From the NCBI RefSeq assembly GCF_001556865.1, contig NZ_LSJY01000177.1:1-23296 (forward strand): a stretch of DNA of 23,296 nucleotides, written 5' to 3'. The notes beneath the pieces are model-generated. The model searched no databases, had not been told where the DNA came from, and was given only the letters and a program-made list of their open reading frames with translations. Below are positions 7,614 to 15,588 of the stretch, one piece after another. Position 1 is the first letter of the stretch. Every line of letters starts with the position of its first letter. Source of the stretch: Sphingobium sp. CCH11-B1. Lineage in GTDB: Bacteria; Pseudomonadota; Alphaproteobacteria; Sphingomonadales; Sphingomonadaceae. Position numbers and translations under genes: made by a program.

Positions 7614-9172
7614 GGAAACAGCCCGTGCAGGTACCAGGCAATCTCCCCCTTCTCGCCGAACAGGCCGTGGCGGAACATCCAGTAACGGCGTCCCTCCTTG
7701 TCCTCGATCCGGTAATAATCGCGCGTTTGGCCGGCGCCGCCGGGCTGATGTCCCTGCCGCCGGCGCCACCATTCCGCACCGATCCGCTCCGGACCTTCAG
7801 CCAGGGTCACTTCATGCAGCTTGTCGCGCCAGCGAAAGCGCAGCGGCGGACCGTCAGGCACACCGGCGATCACCGCGACAGGTTGGGGCGGATCGAACAT
7901 CAAGAGCGGGCGTGGCGGCCGATCCTGCGCCGGCCAAGCTGTGATGCGTGCCTGCACCGCGGGAACCGGTCGCTGCGAAAGCTCCGGAAGGTGGCGGTCA
8001 CAGGGCTGAAGGCGCGTCACATTGCCGCTGCCGAGACGAATGGCGAGCCTGTCCATCAGGGTCATGACTTCCCGTTCGCTGGCGGCGCTGCCTTCGCCGT
8101 CCATCGCCTGCTGCCGTTCTGCCAGCGGTTCGACATGGGGAACCGCCAACAGAACCGCATCGAAACCGAAACCGGGATCCAGGGGATCCGCCATCCTGTC
8201 GATCCGCTCCCGCAAAAGGCGCAGCACCACGGCGGGATCGCGCACCGGCTGCCCGGTATCGATGGCAAGCCCCTGACGCGCGCCGTCACTTCGCAACAGG
8301 CGTATGGCGAAGCGCCGACCGCCCAGTTTGCGTGCCTCCATCTGCCGGGCGGCCTGTCCCAATAGCGATTCGATGACGTCCATCACATCGTCGGTGCGGG
8401 CGATGGGTTCGGGGAAGCGCGCTTCGGCACGGATCGGCACAGCGGGACGGGACGGCGAGACCGGGCTGGCCGCCCCTCCCATGATCTGGCGCAGCCGGGC
8501 GACCGCCTGCTCGCCGAAGCGCGCAGCGATCATTCCCATTGGTCGAGAAGCAAGATCGCCGATCGTGCGCAGCCCCGCCCGCCGCAGCGCCGCCAGCGCG
8601 GAATCCTCCAGTTCAAGCGCGGCGACCGGCAACACCGCCACATTTTCCTGCCGCCGCTCCTCCGCCGAGCGGGCATGGCGGGCCAGCGCCCGCGCCGCCA
8701 CGGCATTGGAGCCGAAGGCATGGCGGCTGGCATGGCCAACGCTCTGCCGCGCCAGTTCGGCCAAGGCATCGTCCCCGCCGAACAGATGGGCGCAGCCGCT
8801 GATGTCCAGGATCAGGCCATCGGGCGGATCGAGCGCCACCATGGGCGTGAATTGCCGCATCCTCTCCAGCATTCGGCCAAGGTGCAGGGCATCGGCGGCA
8901 GGATCGGCCTGCTGCGTCACCAGATCAGGGCAGCGCGCTCGCGCATCGGCAAGCGTCATACCCACGACCAGCCCCTGTCTTGCTGCCCGTCGATCCACCG
9001 CCGTCAGGCGCAAGGCATTGCCGGTGCGGTGCACCAGCGCAAAGGGTACAGCATCCTCAGCCGGATCAGCTTGCTCCGCCGATCGCGCCCGTTCGCAGGA
9101 AAGAAAGGGGAACCACAGCGCCAGGCATCGCCTGTCGCGCGCCTGCATCCCGATATGTTCCATGTTCTTCAT
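7610..9172 (-). CDS. imuB: ImuB, catalytically inactive Y-family polymerase-like protein
   Basis: 520 aa. ImuB is a Y-family relative that links DnaE2 to the beta clamp and to ImuA in lesion-tolerance mutagenesis. The N-terminus (RCLALWFPFLSCERAR) occupies the place of the Y-family first catalytic Asp motif but lacks it, as in known ImuB proteins. GLILDISGCAHLFGGDDAL matches the second Y-family motif region, and a helix-hairpin-helix area (LRRAGLRTIGDLASRP) follows. The C-terminus RDYYRIEDKEGRRYWMFRHGLFG is a typical ImuB tail. The start is uncertain: ATG codons at 9172, 9163 and 9148 are in frame and none has a strong Shine-Dalgarno. Every choice overlaps the imuA 3' end. The stop overlaps the dnaE2 start. 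Confidence 0.93.
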   Translation of the reverse strand: MKNMEHIGMQARDRRCLALWFPFLSCERARSAEQADPAEDAVPFALVHRTGNALRLTAVDRRAARQGLVVGMTLADARARCPDLVTQQADPAADALHLGRMLERMRQFTPMVALDPPDGLILDISGCAHLFGGDDALAELARQSVGHASRHAFGSNAVAARALARHARSAEERRQENVAVLPVAALELEDSALAALRRAGLRTIGDLASRPMGMIAARFGEQAVARLRQIMGGAASPVSPSRPAVPIRAEARFPEPIARTDDVMDVIESLLGQAARQMEARKLGGRRFAIRLLRSDGARQGLAIDTGQPVRDPAVVLRLLRERIDRMADPLDPGFGFDAVLLAVPHVEPLAERQQAMDGEGSAASEREVMTLMDRLAIRLGSGNVTRLQPCDRHLPELSQRPVPAVQARITAWPAQDRPPRPLLMFDPPQPVAVIAGVPDGPPLRFRWRDKLHEVTLAEGPERIGAEWWRRRQGHQPGGAGQTRDYYRIEDKEGRRYWMFRHGLFGEKGEIAWYLHGLFP

Positions 9173-9791
9173 CCCATATCAGCCGCCAGCTTCTCCCTGC
9201 CCTCCCCCCGCGGTTACGGAGCAGTTCGACATGAATGGCAGGCCCTCCCGGCGCGTCTGCCTCCAAGGGAACCGACGGCGCGCTGGATATGGACCAGCGT
9301 GTCTGTGCAGCGCTCGATCGTGGCTCCGCCCCCACCCGCAACAGCATCACACAGCTTTTGGAGGCCTCCGCCGCCAGGACAAGGCGGCGGCTTGCGGTCA
9401 GATCATAATCGGCGAAGCGCCCCTCCGCCTGCATCAGTACGGCTGCGACGCCGCTGCATCGCACGGCATCGTGACAGGCGCGCAGCATGTCGACCTCATT
9501 GGCCGCCTCGACGATGGTCAACCGCTCCGGCGGAAACCCAAGCGCGCTCAGTCCGTCGCCGAAAAAAATCAGCGGCAGACTGGTCTTGCGCCGTACATGC
9601 AGGGCGAAGACCATCCCATCCCTGTCCCACTGCCCCATCGCGAGGGCGAAGGAAAGCGCAGCCGCCCTGCCTTCCCCTAAACAGTGGAGTTCGTGCAGCC
9701 TGCCCCTTTCCAGCAGCGGGATCGCTGACGGATCGGCGGACGCACCACCGTTTGCCGGACGGTCGCCCCTGATGGAAACAGGCTCAGACAT
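9066..9791 (-). CDS. imuA: ImuA, SOS mutagenesis accessory protein (RecA-fold)
   Basis: 241 aa. ImuA is the RecA-like accessory subunit of the ImuA-ImuB-DnaE2 mutasome. LLERGRLHELHCLGEGRAAALSFALAM near the N-terminus is the conserved ImuA opening; a normal Walker A motif is absent, as in many short alphaproteobacterial forms. Position as the first gene before imuB and dnaE2 confirms the identity. The ATG at 9791 stands 17 nt after a perfect LexA box, so transcription probably starts very close to the gene. The 3' end overlaps imuB by up to 107 nt; the tail AMPGAVVPLSFLRTG looks like a genuine ImuA end rather than readthrough. Confidence 0.9.
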   Translation of the reverse strand: MSEPVSIRGDRPANGGASADPSAIPLLERGRLHELHCLGEGRAAALSFALAMGQWDRDGMVFALHVRRKTSLPLIFFGDGLSALGFPPERLTIVEAANEVDMLRACHDAVRCSGVAAVLMQAEGRFADYDLTASRRLVLAAEASKSCVMLLRVGAEPRSSAAQTRWSISSAPSVPLEADAPGGPAIHVELLRNRGGRAGRSWRLIWDEEHGTYRDAGARQAMPGAVVPLSFLRTGAIGGAS

Positions 9792-9808
9792 GACGAATCG
9801 CTCACTAT

Positions 9809-9823
9809 GTTCTTGTTATGTTC
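9809..9823 (-). promoter_or_regulatory. LexA (SOS) box of the imuA-imuB-dnaE2 operon
   Basis: On the coding strand the site reads GAACATAACAAGAAC, a perfect direct repeat GAAC-N7-GAAC, the known alphaproteobacterial LexA operator. It ends 17 nt before the imuA start, where bound LexA would block the promoter. This makes the cassette DNA-damage inducible. Confidence 0.88.
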
Positions 9824-9970
9824 TTTATGAAAACGATCGTCCACCCTGAAAATGATAATGCCCCTGACTACGCTGCCAGAATGCTAAGGTGCGATTGAAA
9901 CTTTTATGGCCGCTATCCTCACGGTTCCGGCCACATGCGCCGAGAGGTAGCGACCCTTTCCCATGTTTCT

Positions 9971-10768
9971 TCAATGGACGGCATATTCCATCACGGTCAT
10001 GAGCGGCGCGACCCAAATGGTCGCCGCGTTTTGCTTCAGATAGGCCAGCAGTTGCGCATGCGCACCGCGGTTCACTTTCAGATAGTCACCGCCCACGCCA
10101 TGGAAACCGATGATCAGCAAGCCGCCATTGCGCTCGGCTTTTTCGACCGCGGCAATCATGTCGGCTCCGCTCGCCTTTTCATCGAACCAGATGCAAGGCA
10201 GGTTCATCGGGTCGAACGCCCTTTCGCTCGCTCCTTCGGCACTTCGGGTGTAACGGACAAGACCGTTAGCCCGAAGGGCCGGGAGATAGTCCTGCCCCCC
10301 GGCCAGATGCTGTCCGCACGGCGTCGCCAGACCGTGTTGAAGCTTGCCGTCGATTGCCGTCAGCATGCTGTTCATGGCGCGGATTTCCGCGAGCATCATT
10401 TCCACGTCATAAGAATCGCTTGCGTCTAGCCTGCGCGCGGGGGGATAGCTGGCCTGCGGACAGGCGTGGCGAACCGTATGATTGCCAAGCTCATGGCCTG
10501 CCGCAGCCGCCGCGCGCCATCGTCCGATCTGGTCAGGTCGAATCTGGCTTCCGATCAGGAAAAACGTCCCTTTCAGACCAGCCGCATCCAGAGCGGGCAA
10601 CGCGATGTCGAGTTGCGAGTCCAGCGAATCGCCATAGGTCAGAACGACAGCGGTCTTCCTGCCACCGGGCCAAGCGCCAGTTTGAACCTGCGCCTGGGCC
10701 TGCATGGCGAAAAGATACGCCCCCGCCAGAACCGAACCGAGCCGCAAAAGAGCGCCTAGCTTTCGCAT
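9971..10768 (-). CDS. Exported polysaccharide deacetylase (NodB fold) with altered catalytic motif
   Basis: 265 aa. A Sec-type signal peptide (MRKLGALLRLGSVLAGAYLFAMQAQAQ) precedes a NodB-homology domain. The metal site is visible as D47 in motif 1 and H97/H101 in motif 2 (HELGNHTVRH). Motif 3 is represented by ATPCGQ. Motif 1 reads TYGDSLDSQ, where relatives as I recall them have TYDD; the first Asp, the catalytic base, is replaced by Gly46 (codon GGC, one base from GAC). Activity may therefore be lost or changed. The family removes acetyl groups from sugars in the cell envelope or on imported glycans. GGGGAGG (10775-10781) sits 6 nt before the ATG. It is transcribed away from the esterase remnant and GH2 gene. 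Confidence 0.83.
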   Translation of the reverse strand: MRKLGALLRLGSVLAGAYLFAMQAQAQVQTGAWPGGRKTAVVLTYGDSLDSQLDIALPALDAAGLKGTFFLIGSQIRPDQIGRWRAAAAAGHELGNHTVRHACPQASYPPARRLDASDSYDVEMMLAEIRAMNSMLTAIDGKLQHGLATPCGQHLAGGQDYLPALRANGLVRYTRSAEGASERAFDPMNLPCIWFDEKASGADMIAAVEKAERNGGLLIIGFHGVGGDYLKVNRGAHAQLLAYLKQNAATIWVAPLMTVMEYAVH

Positions 10769-10937
10769 TCAGAACCTCCCCTTACACATCCATTCGGCGA
10801 CAACCCGCCCATCGCACCTTCAACTCAGACCACATCGTCGCAAGGCTTGTGCTTCCAATCTAATAACGGTTTGCCTTAGCGCGTTGACCGCCAGCAGCCT
10901 TCATTATACTCATACAAATACAATAGACAGAGGATTT

Positions 10938-10985
10938 ATGATCGACATGCCCGCCATCGCCGATGCCCGAAAGACGCCAGCGTGA
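10938..10985 (+). other. Possible 15-codon leader ORF
   Basis: An ATG at 10938 follows GAGGA (10930-10934) and encodes MIDMPAIADARKTPA. Its stop overlaps the GTG of the esterase remnant as GTGA. It may be a coupled leader peptide, the stub of a deleted gene, or chance. The Shine-Dalgarno spacing is short (3 nt). Confidence 0.25.
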
Positions 10986-11373
10986 AGCTGCCCCGTCGCA
11001 CTTTTATCGGCATTGGCGCCGCCATGGGCATGGCACCGGCGCTCGCCCATGCAGGGTCGCGCGACAATCTGCTGGGCCAAGGCGCGTCGCCGGAAGCGTT
11101 GAGAATGGCTTCCGTCAACCAGCGCGTGACAAGCGGTACGCCGCCCGTTTTCCTCCTCAGCACGGTCGATGACGGCGCCGTTCCCGCAGCGCACAGTCTT
11201 GCCATGTATGAAGCGATGCGGACCGCCGGACGGCCTGTGGCACCTCATATCTTCGAAACGGGCGGACACGGCTTCGGCGTGCGGCTGCCCTCCAGCAGCC
11301 AGCCTCGATCTGGCCCAGACTGCTTACGGCTTTCGCGGCCAGCCACGGCCCGATCCCGGCCTCCATGCCATAG
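10982..11373 (+). pseudogene. Remnant of a Tat-exported carbohydrate esterase (alpha/beta hydrolase)
   Basis: It starts at a GTG with a Tat signal peptide (KLPRRTFIGIGAAMG, cleavage near A24). It then jumps directly to the C-terminal third of an acetyl-xylan-esterase/BD-FAE-like hydrolase: GSRDNLLGQGASPEALRM, then PPVFLLSTVDDGAVP (catalytic Asp region) and ETGGHGFG (catalytic His). The middle, with the GxSxG serine motif, is missing, so an internal in-frame deletion has probably occurred. Near 11281-11305 the natural ending moves to another frame: ASIWPRLLTAFAASHGPIP and a TAG at 11371-11373 are found there. In the original frame the reading continues without a stop into the GH2 gene. No active esterase can be made. 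Confidence 0.78.
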
Positions 11374-11428
11374 CTCTCGCGCGGCAAGAGCAGTGAAGCC
11401 AACATATCGACCAGGGAATATATCATTT

Positions 11429-14323
11429 ATGGAACGGCGTGCATTTCTTGCCTCCATCGGCAGCGTTGCTGCCATAACCCCTCTCGCTAAGGCCAGCGCT
11501 CGGGTTCCTCTTGATAAGGCCGGCCCCGATCTGCCGATGCCCCCGTCCCGTAACACCATGCCCCCGCGGCCAGAGCCGGACGAACCCGGCAAATTGCTGA
11601 TCGACAAGGCCTGGCAATTTCACCAGGGGGACATCCCATTCCCGACGATAAAGGGCCATGGGTCGAGCTATGCAAACGCCAAGGCCGGTCAGGCCCCAGG
11701 CGCGGCGGCGATCAACTTCGACGATTCGGACTGGCCACTTGTCAATCTGCCGCATGACTGGGCGGTCGACATGCCATTCGACCCTGACGCGAACCCCTCG
11801 CAGGGCTATCGGCAGCGCGGCTATGCCTGGTATCGGCGGGCTTTGCGATTGGACCCGGCGGATCGCGGCAAATATCTGGAACTCCAATTTGGCGCTATAG
11901 CCACCAATGCCACGATCTGGGTCAACGGATCGGTCGCCGCTCATAATTGGAGCGGGTATAATTCCATCTATATCGACCTGACGCCGATGGCGCGTTTCGG
12001 CCACGATCTCAACAGCATTGCGATCCGGGTCGATGCGGAGAAGATGGAAGGCTGGTGGTATGAGGGTGCCGGCATTTATCGCCACGCCTGGCTGGCCAAG
12101 CGGCCGCCGGTGCATATCCAGACCGACGGCATCCACGCCGATCCGCGCCTCAGCGCCGATGGTCGATGGACCGTGCCGATCACCGCTTCGCTGTCCAGCA
12201 TCCTCAAGGCCGATGCTCGAGCGACGCTGGTCGCCGCGCTCAGCGACGCGGATGGCCGCACCGTCGCCACGGGCAAGGTTGAAACAACGGTTCCGCCGCT
12301 GGGCAGTACCGAGGCGAAACTTGAGCTGGCGATCCCCTCGCCTCGTCTATGGTCCGTGGACGATCCCAATCTCTATACGCTGCGGCTTTCCCTTACTGGT
12401 CCAGGCGATACGGCTGATCGACGCGCGCTGCGGATCGGCTTTCGCACCGTCCGGTTCGATGCCGACAAGGGCTTTTTCCTCAATGGCGAACCGCTTAAGA
12501 TAAAGGGCACCTGCAATCATCAGGACCATGCGGGCGTTGGCGTCGCGGTTCCCGATGCGCTGTGGGAATGGCGAATCCGCAGGCTCAAGGACATGGGCTC
12601 CAATGCCATCCGCTGCTCGCACCATGCGCCGCCGGTCGAACTGCTCGACGCCTGCGATCGTCTCGGCATGCTGGTCATGGACGAGAACCGCAATTTCAAC
12701 GTCAGCCCCGACTATATGGAACAGTTGCGTTGGCTGGTGCGGCGCGATCGCAACCGGCCCAGTATCATCATGTGGTCGGTATTCAACGAAGAGCCGACGC
12801 AGGGCAGCGAGGCGGGCTATGAGATGGTCCGCCGCATGGCAAGCGAAGTGAAAGCACTCGATCCGAGCCGCCCCGTCACCGCCGCGATGAACGCGGGCCT
12901 CTTCACCCCGCACAATGTCAGTCAGGCGGTCGATGTCGTCGGCTTCAATTATCAGCCGGGACTATATGACCAATTTCACGCGGCGCATCCGGATGTGCCG
13001 ATCACCAGTTCCGAAGACACCAGCGCCTTCATGACGCGCGGCGCGTTCCAGAGCGACCCCGCCAACCATGTCTTCGCTTCCTACGACGATGAGCGTTCGA
13101 GCTGGGGCAACACGCACCGCGAGGCGTGGAAGGCGGTCGCGACGCGTCCGTTCGTGGCCGGAGCCTTCGTCTGGACCGGCTTCGATTATCGCGGGGAACC
13201 GACGCCTTACGAATGGCCTTCGGCATCCAGCTTTTTCGGTATCATGGATCTGTGCGGATTTCCAAAGACCGCATATTGGCTGCACCGAGCCCAATGGATC
13301 GATGACCGGCCATTGCTCGATCTGGCCCCCCATTGGAACTGGGCCGGGCACGACGGCGAACCGGTCACTGTGATGGCGATGACCAATGTCGAACGGGTTG
13401 CGCTGTTCCTGAATGGGCGACCTTTGGGCGAAAAGGCGGTGGATCGGTTTGAGATGCCGCGCTGGCAAGTTCCCTGGGCGCCGGGCCGGCTGGAAGCGAT
13501 TGGCTATCGCGCCGGACGACAGGTAGCCCGCGCCGCGGTCGAGACCACGGGCGCGCCCGTCGCGCTGCGCCTGACGCCCGACCGGACCGTCATGGCGGGC
13601 GACGGGGAGGATGCTCAGCCCATAACCATCGACGCCATCGATGGCCGTGGCCGCCACGTGCCCACCGCCCGACTTCCCGTCCGCTTCACGATTTCAGGTG
13701 GCACCATCATCGGCCTGGGTAATGGCGATCCGAACAGCCACGAACCTGAAAAGGGCGACCGCCGCAATTTGTTCAACGGGCTGGCGCAGATCATCGTACG
13801 AGCCGATGCCGGACGCGGACCGCTCCGCATCACCGCTCAGGCGCCGGGCGTCAAAACCGGGCAGGCGACCATCGCGCGCCTTGACGCCAACCCGCGGGCG
13901 CAGGTTGCGGCCACCCCATCGGTGCAGACGCTCGAAGGCTGGCGGCAGTCCCCTGCATCGACGGAGAAGCCCGATCCCATGCGCAAACCGATCGATTCGG
14001 ACATGAACAGCTGGCTGTGGCTTGGCACGGGTCAGATCGAAGCGGCGCAGGGCGAAGGCAAGTGGATGTCGCTCCGCGCCACCTTCACTGCCCGGCGGCG
14101 GGTGCAGGCCAACGGAGGGATCTTGCGCTTCGGCGGCATCATCGGTCGCGCCGAAATCTGGCTCGACGGACACAAGGTCGCTGAGAAGACCGATTTTGCG
14201 GAGGCTCCGCTGGCGGTGACCGTGCCAGCGGGCAGCGAGGAACATGTCGTCGTGCTGCTGGTGGAAAGTCGCCCGAGCCTGATCGGCGGACTATCTCAGC
14301 CGGCGACCGTCGGAGCGGAATAG
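11429..14323 (+). CDS. GH2 beta-galactosidase, Tat-exported (large form)
   Basis: 964 aa. It hydrolyses terminal beta-galactosides (or related beta-glycosides) outside the cytoplasm. MERRAFLASIG is a twin-arginine signal. Then come a GH2 sugar-binding domain (about residues 55-215; GYAWYRRAL, ATIWVNGS), an immunoglobulin-like domain, and the TIM barrel from ~345. WSVFNEEP gives acid/base E454 (the Glu after Asn) and ITSSEDTS gives the likely nucleophile E529. A DUF4982-type domain follows (VERVALFLNGRPLG), then further beta domains. The frame is open back to GTG 10982, but that part is the esterase remnant; a second signal peptide at 11429 and an AGGGA-like site at 11413-11417 favour this start. 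A strong terminator follows. Exact substrate unknown. Confidence 0.9.
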   Translation: MERRAFLASIGSVAAITPLAKASARVPLDKAGPDLPMPPSRNTMPPRPEPDEPGKLLIDKAWQFHQGDIPFPTIKGHGSSYANAKAGQAPGAAAINFDDSDWPLVNLPHDWAVDMPFDPDANPSQGYRQRGYAWYRRALRLDPADRGKYLELQFGAIATNATIWVNGSVAAHNWSGYNSIYIDLTPMARFGHDLNSIAIRVDAEKMEGWWYEGAGIYRHAWLAKRPPVHIQTDGIHADPRLSADGRWTVPITASLSSILKADARATLVAALSDADGRTVATGKVETTVPPLGSTEAKLELAIPSPRLWSVDDPNLYTLRLSLTGPGDTADRRALRIGFRTVRFDADKGFFLNGEPLKIKGTCNHQDHAGVGVAVPDALWEWRIRRLKDMGSNAIRCSHHAPPVELLDACDRLGMLVMDENRNFNVSPDYMEQLRWLVRRDRNRPSIIMWSVFNEEPTQGSEAGYEMVRRMASEVKALDPSRPVTAAMNAGLFTPHNVSQAVDVVGFNYQPGLYDQFHAAHPDVPITSSEDTSAFMTRGAFQSDPANHVFASYDDERSSWGNTHREAWKAVATRPFVAGAFVWTGFDYRGEPTPYEWPSASSFFGIMDLCGFPKTAYWLHRAQWIDDRPLLDLAPHWNWAGHDGEPVTVMAMTNVERVALFLNGRPLGEKAVDRFEMPRWQVPWAPGRLEAIGYRAGRQVARAAVETTGAPVALRLTPDRTVMAGDGEDAQPITIDAIDGRGRHVPTARLPVRFTISGGTIIGLGNGDPNSHEPEKGDRRNLFNGLAQIIVRADAGRGPLRITAQAPGVKTGQATIARLDANPRAQVAATPSVQTLEGWRQSPASTEKPDPMRKPIDSDMNSWLWLGTGQIEAAQGEGKWMSLRATFTARRRVQANGGILRFGGIIGRAEIWLDGHKVAEKTDFAEAPLAVTVPAGSEEHVVVLLVESRPSLIGGLSQPATVGAE

Positions 14324-14324
14324 G

Positions 14325-14348
14325 GCCTCGACCCGATTGGGTTGAGGC
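14325..14348 (+). terminator. Rho-independent terminator after the GH2 gene
   Basis: Stem GCCTCGACCC / GGGTTGAGGC (10 bp including one G-T pair), loop GATT, then TTTC. It begins one base after the GH2 stop codon. The T tail is short but the stem is strong. Confidence 0.8.
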
Positions 14349-14452
14349 TTTCGCGCTGCTGCACGGGAACCTCAAGTCAAGCTAGGCCCATAGCCCCAAA
14401 AGAGCGGGCCCGCCCCTCGAGACAGGACTTCTCATCCGATTTCGGGGACGGC

Positions 14453-15193
14453 CTATCGAGACTGGGCCACAATCGGCTTGGTATCCAGCAAGGCCAGATG
14501 AACCAGATCGGCCATGGCCTGGCGCGCCGCGTCCGGATCGCCGGCCTTGACGCATTCGAACACTCGGCGGTGATCGGGAATCGCATCGCGACGCAACGGC
14601 GCTACCCGATGCTTGAAAACGGTTGTCCAGGCGACCGCTGCGCTGACCCCGCCGGTAAGTGTCATCATGAAAGGATTTCCGGTGGCCTCAAGCAAGGCGG
14701 CGTGAAAATCCTTGTCCGCCTCACGACCGGCCTCCGTTGCCAGAGTGTGCCTGGTCATATTGTTGATCGCGGTTTCCATCCGCGTGACTTGCTCGTCGCT
14801 GCGCCGGACCGCCGCCAAAGCCGCAGCTTCCGGCTCGACAAAGCGACGAAGCTCGAAAAGGCTTTCAAGCAAGAAATCGCTGGGTTCGAATTCGAACATC
14901 CATTGCAGGACATCGGGGTCCAGCAGGTGCCATTTGTCCTGCGAGCACACCTTCGTTCCGGTTTTGGGCCGGGATTCGACCAGTCCCTTGGCGGACAATA
15001 TCCGCAATGACTCCCGATAGGCCGTTCGCGAAATCTTCAACCGCTCGCTGGCATCGACCTCGCCAAGCAGCAATTCTCCGGGCCTATAGCGGCCCGAGAC
15101 AATGGCAATGCCGATATCGCGCGCAATGGTGCCGTGTATGCGTAATCTCTTGCCGTCACCAACGGCGTCCTCCCGGGCGGCTGCCTTCTTCAT
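14453..15193 (-). CDS. GntR-family regulator, FadR subfamily (FCD domain)
   Basis: 246 aa. The N-terminal winged helix-turn-helix (LLGEVDASERLKISRTAYRESLRILSAKGLVESRP) binds DNA. A helical FCD ligand domain follows, with DKDFHAALLEATGNP and DHRRVFECVKAGD carrying the Asp/His residues that usually hold a metal and a small acid. Such regulators commonly sense sugar acids (for example DgoR with galactonate), which suits its place among galactosidase genes, but the ligand is unknown. An ATG at 15220 is also in frame; 15193 is preferred because GGAAAGG stands 6 nt before it. It is divergent from the GH97 gene across ~395 nt and convergent with the GH2 gene. It probably controls the neighbouring hydrolase genes. 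Confidence 0.88.
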   Translation of the reverse strand: MKKAAAREDAVGDGKRLRIHGTIARDIGIAIVSGRYRPGELLLGEVDASERLKISRTAYRESLRILSAKGLVESRPKTGTKVCSQDKWHLLDPDVLQWMFEFEPSDFLLESLFELRRFVEPEAAALAAVRRSDEQVTRMETAINNMTRHTLATEAGREADKDFHAALLEATGNPFMMTLTGGVSAAVAWTTVFKHRVAPLRRDAIPDHRRVFECVKAGDPDAARQAMADLVHLALLDTKPIVAQSR

Positions 15194-15588
15194 CAACGAC
15201 CTTTCCAGCGGATAGAGCATAAATACTATATAGGAGCCTCGTTGAGCGGGCCGTTACGCCATTTCTCTCAGCAAGGGAATAACTCTTAGAACATTGACAA
15301 TCTCGCACAAGTGACCGGCATATATCTTTGCAGTCGCAGAACTACATGTTGACTGATAAAAATTAATTTTCATATACGTGCCAGTCGGGGTTACGGCAGC
15401 AGGACTTTGCTCGAAAGTCGTCTGATCTCGGAGTAGGCTTAAAGGTTCTCTCGACGCTTATCGCCATTCGCAGGCCCCAATTCCCGTTTGCCTGCAGATT
15501 TTGTCTGACATATAAGGGCATGGGACCAGATTCAGCTAATGGGTCGATATTCATCCCTCCATAACAAATGTAAACGGGAGATCAGACG
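15194..15588. other. 395-nt divergent intergenic region between gntR and GH97 gene
   Basis: No gene is seen. It is AT-richer than its surroundings and must hold the promoters of both flanking genes. Visible elements: a promoter-like pair at 15488-15516, a second weaker pair TTGACT-N18-TATACG at 15349-15378, a 12-bp palindrome AAAATTAATTTT around 15358-15369, and CTATATAG around 15227-15234 close to the gntR start. Confidence 0.6.
15488..15516 (+). promoter_or_regulatory. Candidate promoter of the GH97 gene with overlapping operator-like repeat
   Basis: TTGCCT, 17-nt spacer, TATAAG: 4/6 and 5/6 matches to sigma-70 boxes. The imperfect inverted repeat TTTGT-N3-ACATA at 15500-15512 covers the end of the spacer and the first two bases of the -10 box, so a bound repressor would block it. 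The start codon lies ~70 nt downstream. Confidence 0.45.

Noticed and set aside
9157..9167. Second GTTC pair near the imuB start
   Set aside because: The spacing is 3 nt, not the 7 nt needed for an alphaproteobacterial LexA box.
8304..9772. Long plus-strand open frames opposite imuA and imuB
   Set aside because: Their translations are Arg/Ala/Pro-rich shadows of the recognised genes.
9908..9932. Possible terminator stem GGCCG...CGGCC after the deacetylase
   Set aside because: Only five base pairs, a 15-nt loop and no T tail on the relevant strand.
9825..10016. Small minus-strand ORF between imuA and the deacetylase
   Set aside because: It overlaps the deacetylase 3' end, has no Shine-Dalgarno and no recognisable content.
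15363..15554. Small minus-strand ORF in the gntR/GH97 intergenic region
   Set aside because: It lies across the likely promoter region and has no family features.
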